Part shown: positions 34,033 through 45,400 of the stretch, piece after piece
Layout of the letters: every line of letters starts with the position of its first letter
Position numbering within the stretch: the first letter of the stretch is position 1
Assembly: GCF_905404315.1 (NCBI RefSeq)
Contig: NC_066265.1
Location: 31,148,501 to 31,212,500 of the forward strand
Direction of reading: 5' to 3'
Source: Leptidea sinapis
Taxonomy: Eukaryota > Arthropoda > Insecta > Lepidoptera > Pieridae
DNA length: 64,000 nt
Notes under the pieces: generated by a model
Databases searched by the model: none
Seen by the model: only the letters and a program-made list of their open reading frames with translations
What the model was told of the DNA's origin: nothing
Made by a program: the position numbers and the translations under genes

Positions 34033-34695
34033 TGTCGCGTAGCAACGCTTCTACGTATATGACGAGAGTTGTCAAACGTCATATCGTGCAGCAACGTACA
34101 TGACGAGAGTTGTCAAACTTCAACAAATTGATAATTTCAACAGCTCCGTCAGCAATACTCGTAGCTTTGGCGTAAAAGTGTTTACTTTAGACGCTGTAGA
34201 CCCGGGTTCGATACACCTATCAGTGTATGGAATTTTTTGGACTTTGTAAAGTTAATGGAAATTTCTAGTAAGTTCAGGGTCAAATCGAACAGAAAAAAAG
34301 GGATGGAAAATGTGTAAGCAGGATAAAAATAGTTAAAAGAATTTTCTAGTACAATTTAAATTTAAAGATGGAATGGGAGAATCATTTTGAAAATGGAACA
34401 GATCCGGGGGTATATAAGCGTACTAAGCGTGGCCTACGGCAGTTCAAGTTCTGGCTCGAAAGTGTAAAGAAGAAGAAGAAGAAAAGAAGAAGTAGTGAAT
34501 AGTGGAAGTGTTCCAAGAAGAAGAAGATAGAAGAGACTTAGTGTTCGGAGCGGTATGACGCGTTGAAGGTACCGCCGCCCACAAGAGGAACAGTGGCAGA
34601 CCGGCGAAGTGCAAGTTCAGAAAAAGTGAACGCAAATAAAGACTCGTACCTATAAGTGGAGTATTTTTTCCAATCCCTGACTCACTCTCGTGTCA
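34033..34695 (+). mobile_element. Solo LTR of an LTR retrotransposon
   Basis: A 663-base unit starting TGTCGCG and ending GTGTCA, flanked on both sides by ATAT (34029-34032, 34696-34699). Inside it has a TATA box (TATATAAGCG, 34411), a probable transcription start about 30 bases on (GGCAGTTCAAG), a purine-rich R-like stretch with many AAG triplets, and a polyadenylation signal AATAAA at 34635. A near-duplicate ATGACGAGAGTTGTCAAAC lies near the 5' end. No gag, pol or second LTR follows, so it arose by LTR-LTR recombination. Superfamily (Gypsy or other) is open. Confidence 0.7.
34411..34420 (+). promoter_or_regulatory. TATA box of the solo LTR
   Basis: TATATAAGCG, preceded by a G run and 30 bases upstream of GGCAGTTC, with AATAAA 220 bases downstream. 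Could drive transcription toward the tetraspanin gene 2 kb away. Confidence 0.6.
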
Positions 34696-34814
34696 ATATA
34701 TCCTTAGAGTCTAAATGTTTTTCAAGGTTTTTCAAGGAACGACAATCTCATTGTGCAGTGACAAAAAAGCTCTAGCTTTGTTTATTTATTCTACACTTTT
34801 TAGGGATACATCTT

Positions 34815-35105
34815 TGTTTTTCTCCAAAAATCCTTGAAACTGTCCCGGACGATCATTGTTCAATTTATTTTTATATCTGTCTCCTTAAAATTTTTTTTTG
34901 AACAGTTTCGACAAGCTTCTTCAATTATACTTTTACATTTCTCATCCATTTATGATTTCAAGTCTTGTAGCTGCTTGTATATCATATTCTTTGCAAACTT
35001 ACCTAAAATACCTCTTTTCCTTACGAGCTTCGCTGGGGCATTCTTTCTTTCGTATTTAGATCAGAATTTTGACCTCTTTTCAAGTCTTATCACTTCATCT
35101 TAAAC
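34815..35105 (-). pseudogene. Degenerate coding-like stretch
   Basis: One minus frame, interrupted by three stops, keeps a coding-like mix: SKYERKNAPAKLVRKRGILG, FAKNMIYKQLQDLK and DEKCKSIIEEACRNCSKKNF. The CxxC and charged helical look are faintly reminiscent of chemosensory proteins, but this is too weak to name. Confidence 0.2.
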
Positions 35106-36383
35106 TTATAAAATAAATCTTTAATACAAATATCACGGCGTTCAGTAGATTATATTAGTACCAACTTATTAATTGGCCGGAAACCAGCACAATTCCCAAT
35201 GCAATTCATTTTTCAACTACCAATAAAAATTGTGGCAAACTTTGTCAATTTCATCCAGTATAAGACTGGCACTGATGATAAAATCGACCTTCAGGCTACT
35301 ACTATTACATAATCTATGCTTCGTTTAATTGGTATATTTGGAATGTTTAAGCAAAAAAAAATCATATACTCTGTGCTTCAGGAAGGAGCTGGGCTGATTG
35401 GATTGACCAGTTAACCCTGCAAGCACAATGGACTCTAGGAGCTTAAGGGCGCAAACTGCAGCCCCTAACCATATGATTTCAGATATATAAAGAATATTTG
35501 AGCCAAACAGATTGATGAAAAAGATTTTGTAGCAGATCACCCATTATTTATAACAACAACACAAAATTACTACAGTAGATTTCTGGATATACGCGAGTCA
35601 CAATTAAATAAAATATTTGGATTAATCTCTCTCAAAAAAAAAGATTAGTTTTTTACTAGTGACTCAATTACTTTTTCTGTAATACTAGACTATGCTTTGC
35701 ATGTCTCTCAAAGTACAAAAGTCCGCGTTCGTTAGTTCTCAGAACTCGTGTACAAAAACTACCCCTATTTTCAATGTAGGTTATTATCCAGTTTTAAGTT
35801 TAACGCTGAATGAAAGAATAATTGAAGATCAATCATGTAATACGAAAAAGAAAAAATCTCGCAACAAGCAGGTTCTACTTTTATCGAAAGTACGTTTCAT
35901 GCATGGTGCGTTTTTTGGAATTTGGAACATTAACACAACTGATCCTTTGGATAACTAGGCTGATCCGTTGAGTGAAATATGTGGTACTTTAAGCCCCAGG
36001 TTTGACATAATCTCCGAGTCGGTGACGTCATAGAGCATTAGCAATTGTATAGTGAATTTTATATCATACCGTAGCAATACGAAAATTAACAATGAGAAAT
36101 TATTATTAATTTTACGTTCACATACCAATTAATGAGATATGCGGAGATATAGCTGATGCTGTACTAGGTATTAATAATAATACAAACAATACGAAAATAT
36201 CCTTTAATCCGTTATCAATACAACTTTACCTTGACTATCGTGTATCTGCAAACCACAAGTGAATTTGATGGTCCATTATGTTTTGTCATCGGTCCATTCG
36301 TCCGTACTTCTATTGTGTGTGTGTTTATATATACAGGCTCGCTTGATGTGCTGGCTTCGTGGAGAGACGGCATCGCTAGGGAC
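35106..36383. other. Unassigned upstream region of the tetraspanin gene
   Basis: A perfect TGACGTCA site sits at 36023-36030, 354 bases before the chosen start codon; it matches the CRE palindrome, though chance is possible. 35692-35958 is open but featureless. Upstream noncoding exons of the tetraspanin may lie here. Confidence 0.4.
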
Positions 36384-36408
36384 ATGGGCAGCGCAGCATC
36401 AGCTCAAG
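36384..36408 (+). CDS. Tetraspanin exon 1 (start codon)
   Basis: Codes MGSAASAQ and one base of the next codon, then donor GTAATA. Preceded within 55 bases by a TG/TA-rich tract and CAG, so the exon probably begins upstream at about 36333 with 5' UTR. Least certain exon of the gene. Confidence 0.65.
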
Positions 36409-39400
36409 GTAATAATTATCCAATTAAAATTAATAAAGTTCATATATTAACTACAAAATTTTGTAAAATAGGTCATTTTAGTATTATTAGATTTCTCTCG
36501 ATTGTTGTACAATTACAAATATACCGTCCTATTGTAACATCTTCATCTATCCAAATGTCTTGAGCCTTTTTTAGTGTTAATTCCGCCAATACTCGTCTTC
36601 AAACAATTCGACACGTGTTTCGCCTCTACTCAGGAGATGTCGACTCGCCGAACTCTAGCACGAAACTCTCGTAGAGACGAGTATTGGCCGAATTAACACT
36701 AAAGAAGGATTAAGACATTTGGATAATTATGGATTTCCGCAAAGTAACGCCTACTTGAATAAATCATATGTTTACATATATTACAATCGCAATGAAGTAA
36801 AACTGTATGTACATTGAATTTATATATTATACTAGCTGACCCAGCAAACTTAGTATTGCCATCATAGTATCATCATCAACTATAGTTAATCTATCAACTA
36901 TAGGTAGCTAAAATTAAGTTTGTTTTTTTAACTCCTGAGAAAATTAGACAGATACAAAGATTCTAATTAGTTATTCATTTTAAACTATTCTTTCAACTTG
37001 ATTTCTGAACGACGCGACGGGGGACACATCAAAGGAAAAACAAAATTGTTGTTTTTTTTTTAATTCCAAACATTTTCGTATTTATTCACCTTTTAAACCT
37101 TCTCTGGACTTCCACAAATAATTCAAGACCAAAATTAGCCAAATCGGTCCAGCCGTTCTCGAGTTTTAGCGAGACTAACGAATAGCAATTCATTTTTATA
37201 TATATAGATAAAGCACAAATACGGTTTTGGAAGTTTTATCCCTCAGTAACTACAATAGGTGCAGACCTCCATAGTATAATAGTTGGAAAGGTTGGAAAGC
37301 TTAAATCTTTGAGTATGGCTTTCTAAGTGGTTGCGTTTCTAGTAGTTGTTTAGGTTCAAACATGCGAGGGGTCGTCACTAGTTACTTTATATAATTATTG
37401 TATGCTTGTCTTTTTGTGGCAATACGCAAAAACTACGTTATAGATTTAATTCTTATTTAAATATAAACAAGAGGTCGGGACAACATAATATAGGCTACTT
37501 ATAATAACATATAATAGAAGAGGAGCTATAAATCCAGTTGAAATCTGTCTATTTGTTTCGTACAAACAGACAGTACGTACGGCATAAACAGACAGGCAAA
37601 ATTTGTAAATGTTCATCTGGTATAAATAAATTTTTATTTATTTTAATAGGTACACACAACGGAACTACAACAAATACATAACTAAGAAAAATAAAACTAT
37701 CAGCTATATAAGCAAGTTAGGCTGCAATTCCACGTGGATAAACAGGATGTTTAGCAGAAAGATTATATAACTATTTAAATACAATAATAATAGCAATCTT
37801 AAAACAAGTTTTATAATAGTTAGTAACTAGTAATTTAATATTATAAATAATAAAGAAGGAGAAAAATCGAATTGAGATGTATTTCACAAAAAGGTTTTAT
37901 TTTTATAAATTTTGTCTTCCTTTACGAGGTTTAATGTATATTTGATGATGTTATGATGAGTTTAATTCAAATTTTGATAATATTTATAGATGAAGAACAA
38001 TCAGCTTCAGGCCGCGAAAAGGCCTCCCACGGCGAGGGTCTGGGCAAGATGTACATGGCAGAGATGAAGGAGTTCAGAGATACCTTCTGCTGCAGGAATG
38101 TACTCAAAACACTGTTCATCGTTATCGGATTATTGACAATTGTAAGAAATTCCTTGACTATTACATATTAAGCATTCCATCTTTGATGTTATCGGAGTCC
38201 ACATAGGCCGACTAAAGCTCTGTTCAAACTGAGGTGAATAACGCGTGGGACGCGGGACGCGTTTTAGAGCAATTCGCTCGCTCGCTTAGACTCTCAAACT
38301 GACGCGACTTCCCGCGTGTCAGTTTTGGTTTTTCAGTGGAGAAACATCATGCATTGTGAGATCAAACAATCCCACTGGGCGACCCGCTCTTGTTTCGCTT
38401 CAACTTGAGCGACTACTCGCGTCAATTTGAACACGTCCATACAAGTTAGCTGACACAATCGGCGCGAACGACTTCCGTCCCGCGTTAGTCGAGTCAGGGC
38501 TCAGTTTGAACAGAGCTTTATACTAAGATTTATATAGATTGAGATCATGTAGGCCATTATATTTTTATATAAGGGCCAACGGGCCACAGGTCACATAATA
38601 GGAAGTGGTGAAGTAAACGCCCATAGACAACCGCAACACCAGGGGTCAAGAAATGCGTTGCCTGCTTTTAAGTTGGGAGTATATTGATGAGTAGGAAGGT
38701 CCCTAATAATAAGGTCTTATTAGTTCGGGAAGACCGCAGGCTGAATTTTTTGAGACATTCACAAACACGAGCGATTCATGACACTGTCATTTTGTGAACA
38801 GTGAGTCCGTTGCTCCTTCGATATTTATTTGTTACTTTAAAGCTTCACTCTATTAGGTTTGTATGGGTTGTGAGTTCAGTATTTCCTACTTCATTTTTTC
38901 TGGGTATTTGACTCAAAGAGTCCTGCTATGAACACTATATCGCATTTCAGATCCAATCCGTAGTTGTGATAGCGGTGACCATAGCATCAGCGATCGCGAC
39001 CAAGATCTTCAACAAGGAGCAGTCGGGGCGCCTGGTGGCCATGATAGTCCTGGCTGTGACGGCCGCTGTCAGCATCTCTGTCATCATCTACGGTGTTATT
39101 GGTATCTTCAGGAAGAGGAAGAAACCTGTGCATGCGGTGAGATTTACTTCTATTATAAACAGAAAATCCAATGATCTTTATAAAATATCACTAACAACAT
39201 CATCCTGGCAGCACATTTTATAAGAACTCCATTTTCAATGTCCTGATATGCTGTTTTCATCTATTCGTAATAACTCTTTCATATTGTAAGTAATTATGTT
39301 TCATAAGCGGTTCGTACATTGACTGAAACAAATCTTATAATTAATCAAAACTGCATTACGTATTGCAGTTCCTAAGAGATATTGAGACTGCGCAAAGAAT

Positions 39401-42400
39401 ATATTTACTGCACTGTTACAGACGTTCGCACTCCTAGACTCTACACAGCACCACTAGATGGCGCATGGTTTCCTGTGCAATGTGCAACTTGACTCAAGTG
39501 CTTTGTTGTTCAACTCTTTTCAGCAGTCTCGGAAAATATGAATGATGTGTCATTAGCAAATTATTTTTAGATTAAAAAAATCTTCAATAGTTTTTGAAAT
39601 ATTAACAAAAAACCAACTTTTTTGTTTTTTTTTTTTTCAATTAATTTTCCCGCTACTGTGAAATAAGCTGAAACTATCGAATCTAGAATCTACGGCATAA
39701 CTAGGATTTCTACATTCCATAAAATTTAATTATTTATAGTGATTCCATACTCGTCAGTAGCAAAAAAATTGGTGCGACCTTCGCATATCATATTTATTAG
39801 CACCAGCTAGCAATGAATGTAGTTACCGTTAATAGCGTCATGTTTAACATGTTAATATTACGTAACTTGTGAAACATGTGTATTGTTTTTCTGACTAATG
39901 ATTGAGTGCCTTTTTCCATGCGTACGAGCATGGCACGGTCGCCGTGCCGTGTTAAGTATAAATATATGAGCTACAATGACAGCCTTCACATGGCTTGGCG
40001 ACCGTAACGTGACCGTGTGTCGCCCGTGCTTATTGACTTGTATAGCCTTTTTTTTATGGAATAGGAGGACAAACGAGCGTACGGGCTACCTGGTGTTAAG
40101 TGATCACCGCCGCCCACATTCTCTTGCAACACCAGAGGAATCACAAGGGCGTTGCCGGCCTTTAAGGAAGGTGTACGCGCTTTTTTTGAAGGTACCTATG
40201 TCGTATCGTCCCGGAAACACCGCACAAGGAAGCTCATTCCACAGATTTGTAGTACGCGGAAGAAAGCTCCTTGAAAACCGCACTGTCGAGGACATCCAGA
40301 TGGCGGGGATGATATCCTAACTTGTGGCGTGTCGTGCGAAGGTGGAATTCGGCGGCAGGAATCAGGTTAAACAGCTCTTCGGAACACTCCCCGTGATAAA
40401 TGCGGTAGAAGACACACAATGAAGCGACGTCTCTACGCAATGCCAAGTGATCTAGCCGTTCACAGAGCACTGGGTCCCCGACAATTCGAGCTGCTCTGCG
40501 TTGCACGCGGTCAAATGGATCGAGCTGATACTGGGGTGCACCAGACCAGAGATGACAGCAATACTCCATGTGTGGCCGGACCTTCAGATGAACACGGGTG
40601 CAAAACGGCGACGTCTTCTCTCTAATACCTCGATAATACTGCGACCGTGCTTAAACCGTGTATATTGTGAAAGAGCTTGTACGGCACGGAGCCGTGCCAT
40701 TTAGACGGCAACCGTATGCATGTGAAGAGGCACTCAAGCTTCCAAAAACCAGTCAACAATAAAGGCAAGCAGATAGCCTCTATTATCAGCATATGCACGT
40801 ACACCAAAAACAAAGTGAGTGACGTATCGCGAGTGTAGGACGTAGCGAATTGCACACTGAAGTAATAGACCTGGCCTGTTGTCGTGGGATCGCATGTGGT
40901 TTTAAGGTTATTTAAATATCTAAAAAATGGACTGTAACTATAAGTGCCTTCATCCTTTCCAATGTTGAGTTGTATGGGCTTCGCTCCATACTATGATAGT
41001 GACGAAGCAAAAAAGATCATCAACCTCATATTCTTCTGAACTTAGATATGTATATAGAGCTGCACTCGAAGGTCGGAAGTCGAGCCTTACTCGTTCTGGT
41101 TCGATACTTCTTCTCTATGTCATTTTTTACAGTACTTTCATTACGCTAAATGTCATACTGCTAAGTGTGCTTAATAAGGTATATAAAGATAACGGATCAC
41201 ATTAGGCGTTACTTTGCGGAAATCCATAATTATACAAATGATTTAAGTTTACTTTAGTGTTAATTCCGCTAATATTTGTTATTAAAAATACTCAAAGTCT
41301 CGTGCCAGATTTTGGCGAGACAACACGTCCTGAGGATGCCTCGTGTAGAGGCGAAAAACGTGTCGAATTGTTTTTTAAAAACAAATATTGGCGGAATTAA
41401 CACTAAAGAAAACTTAAATCATTTGTATAATATTTATGGTACAAGCTGACCTGGAACAACTTTGCTCTGTTTAGGAGGCAATTTAAGACAACTGCCGTGT
41501 TTTTACACGCTTTTTATTAGTTTCCCCTGTATGTGTGTTTGTTTGTAACGGACTCATTTGGGCGCGATTTTGGCCCAATTGATGGCCACATGCGGCTAGA
41601 TTTCGTTCAAACTTCGTAGATTTATCGAAGACTGATGACAATACATTAATTCGATAGAATAATAGCATTTTTCAATTTGCAAAATAAGATTTTTGTTATT
41701 TTATATATCTTTTTCATTTATCGTCGATAAAGGCAGGAATTAATATTCATTTTAAATTTAAATAATCTTTTCGAACAAAGCGTGTTTTTTAGTTTTTTTT
41801 TAAACTACTTTTGTTATTCCAGATTTTATTTACAGAAGTATAAGTAGTTGTGACAATCACATAGGCAACAAATCACAAAATTATCCAGTTTGGTGCAATC
41901 GTTTGAAAGTTGTAAGCGTACATACATTACTGAGATTATTTATATAATCCCTATACCCTCTATTGAAGAGTCCAGAATTCTTCAATACAGGGTTTTTTTT
42001 TCTAAATGTTTCCATTGAGTCCTGTCGCCTACTCGTCTCCATACGGTAGGTGCAAGCATTTATATGATGAATATGGATGTTTGTTTCCGAGTCATGGATG
42101 TTTAAATGTATTTATGTATGTTTATATGAATTTATGTATGTGTAAGTAAGAATATTTTATTAAATATATCATTGTCTTGTAACCCATAACACAGGCTATA
42201 TATATAACTTGGGGCAAGATAATTTGAGTAAAAAGTGTGTTAATATTATTATTGTTATTATTAAACCGAAATTCTGTGAGCTTGAACTTGTCATTACAAT
42301 ACTACAACTCTTTCGTTTACTTACATGGATATAAACACATTTATAATATTATGTACCAAAAAAAAGAATAATTGCTATCAACAGCATTCTTTTCTTTCTT

Positions 42401-45400
42401 CTTTCTTTTGAATTCAATTGAACTGAAAAATCAAGTCTATTTTTTAAACAATATTTATTCCTTTGCACACACATAGAAGCTTCAATTTGAAGGAAATTTT
42501 ATTGTGATTCATACAAGGTTTTATAACAAAGTTCAAGTTAATTATTGATTGTTTGATAAACCAAAGTTATTTATAACATACTGCTTCAAGCAGTAAAACA
42601 AGAACTAGAAAGGGTCTAACGTGTAATAATTTACATAAAACAACTGAAGTAAATTAATATCGCGTGATGTAGCAATGAAGGTTTCACTGAACTTGCCCGA
42701 AGGTCACGAGTTGATTAGCTTTGATTTACTTTTTACATCATAAAATATACTAAGCAAGTCGAAGTCAAATAAACTTGATTGAAATAAACTTAAACTAGGC
42801 GCTTTTAAATCGCCATTATAATATTTTCTTTTAAAAATGTATGTTCCTAACTGGAGTGTTCCGAAGAGCTGTTTCACCTGATTCCTGCCGCCGAATCCCA
42901 CCGTCGCACGACACGCCACAAGTTAGGTTATCATCCCCACCATCTGGATGTATGGCGGTCCTCCACAGTGCGGTTTTCAAGGAGCCTTCTTCCACGTACT
43001 ACAAAGTTGTGGAATGGGCTTCCTTGTGCGGTGTTTCCGAGACGATACGACATGGGTACCTTCAAAAGAAGCGCGTACACCTTTAGGCCGGCAATGCTCC
43101 TGTGATTCCTCTGGTGTTGCAAGAGAATGTGGGCGGCGGTGATCACTTAACACCAGGTGACCCGTACGGTCGTTTGTCCTCCTTTTCCATAAAAAAATTA
43201 CTGAATATATCAGATTTTCGGATAAAATAGAGATCTTGAGAAGAACATACAAGAAACTCAACAGCCACTCTTTCTATTCAATTAGAATATTTTGCAGTGG
43301 CTGTAATATAGTAAACAAAATAGTTTGTTAGGTGCTGCATTCAATATATGAATTGCGGATAAAGTTAAATGCATTTTAAATATCAAATCTACACATATAA
43401 ATAAAATTGGAATGTCTGTTTGTTATTGTTTTAAATAATTATAATTATTATTTTATTTTAACTAAATTCTTTTCACAACAAAATATTTTTTTTACACTAT
43501 TTTCAATTTAAATTTACTAAAATTTATTTTCTATTTATTGTTGAATTTTATGTAAAGCATGCTTTTTAGTTTTTTTTGAACTATTATTTATTTTTCATTT
43601 TTAGTTAAATTTTCTATAAAAGCGTATTTTTAAAACTATTAAGTAGTTTAACAAAAATCTTAGTTTGCAAATCGAATAATGGAATAATCTTATCAAATCA
43701 GTGTATTGTCATCGGTCCTCGATAAATCTACAAAGTTTGAATGAAATCTGGCCGTTTAAATTGGGTCAAAATCGCGTCTAAAGGAGTCAGTTACATACAA
43801 ACATACAAGTGAAGCTAATATAAAGCGTATAAAAAATACGAGGATCAGGCAAAAACCATTGGGTATAAACCTTTATGAAATTTTTAAATGAGATTTTTAT
43901 TGCAGACCGCAGCCGTTATGCTGATAATGATAATCATACAAGCTGTGATCCTGGGTCTGGCTATTCGGGTGACGGACGAGGATGAAGTGGTGCTCAACCG
44001 GTCCCTTGTCGAGTCCTTCCGGTTGGCTCAGGAAGATAATCCGAGACACGTGAAGATATGGGCAGCCACGCAGAGCGATGTGAGTACAGACTGCAGAAAA
44101 ATAAAAAAATAGCTATGTCGGTAACTTTATCGATAAAACGGCTTTCAAGTTTTTAGGCGTTTTCGGCGTTTAATTGTGCAACTAATTTGGTGTCACAACC
44201 AGCTCGGACGCGTGCACTGAATGTTGCTGGTCGCGCCACCACTAATTACTATAGAGCTGTATCGTGTCTGACTCACTCGGCCGCCAGTCCGACTACCAGT
44301 GACGCTCCCACCTTATTGCATGCAACACGTCTGTACTGTTGTGTTTTGTTATTTAATTACGTTTATTAATAGCATACGATACAGAAAGGTTTATTATTGA
44401 AATCCAACGTAGACCATCAATTTAGGATAATTCCTCATCAGATTATTCCGCTAGAGATTTAAAAAAATAAATAAATAAAGATGAACCCACCACTGTTACT
44501 TTTTCCTCTTGAACTTTTCCTACTTACATACAGTAGTAGTAGTATCTCTACTTCTTCTATTAAGGAATCAGTGGCAACACAACCAGTTGCGCCACCGTGG
44601 AGTCCGTAAGCTACCAAACTAGAGACAATACATACACCAGAGTAATGTCGCGTCCGAGCTAGTCGCGTCACCAAGTCGGTTTCGCAACCAAGCGGACACC
44701 AGATGAGTAAGTCTTTATAGAGCTGGATAAAATTTTATTGGTAGCGGTGACTGGTTGTGTAAGCTACCAAACTGGACACCATACAGACACCAGCGATCAT
44801 CTATAGTAGTTTCTTTCATCAAATCCAATCCAGTCTTAAAGTCACCAGTTATTTTAGCAATATCCGATGAACTATATTTATTGCCAGTCACCCGTCCTGA
44901 CCAAGATGATGAGTGTCGATGGCGCAAGGGCGTTATAATGGTAATTTGGAAGTGATTTTAATGTAATAGAATCTTAAATCAAACTATACCTACATCTTAT
45001 ATATAAAATTCTCGTGTCACGGTGTGCGGGACCGAACTCCTCCGAAACGGCTTGACCGATTCTTTTGAAATTTTGAGTGCATATTGGGGATGTCTGAGAA
45101 TCGGACAACATCTATTTTTCATCCCCCTAAATGTTAAGGGTGGTCCGCACGAAACTTTTTTTTAATTTTTTTGACATTTTTTTTAAATTTGTTTGATTAT
45201 AGTCAGCATAAAAATACATACAACTTCAAATTTTCACCCATCTACGATCAACAGTTACTTTTGTATCGCGATTTTAATATCGGCAATACAACGTTTGCTG
45301 GGTCAGCTAGTATTATATGTATTTCATAAATCTATTTGCAGCTACAATGTTGTGGAGTATACGGCCCTGAGGATTACCGACAATCCAACGTTCCAAATTT

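Noticed and set aside
34190..34225. B-box-like CCCGGGTTCGATACACC suggesting a tRNA or SINE
   Set aside because: No A box or cloverleaf, and it lies inside the solo LTR.
34815..35105. Minus-strand similarity to insect chemosensory proteins (CxxC, charged helices)
   Set aside because: Three stops and only a few matching residues; kept as an unnamed degenerate stretch.
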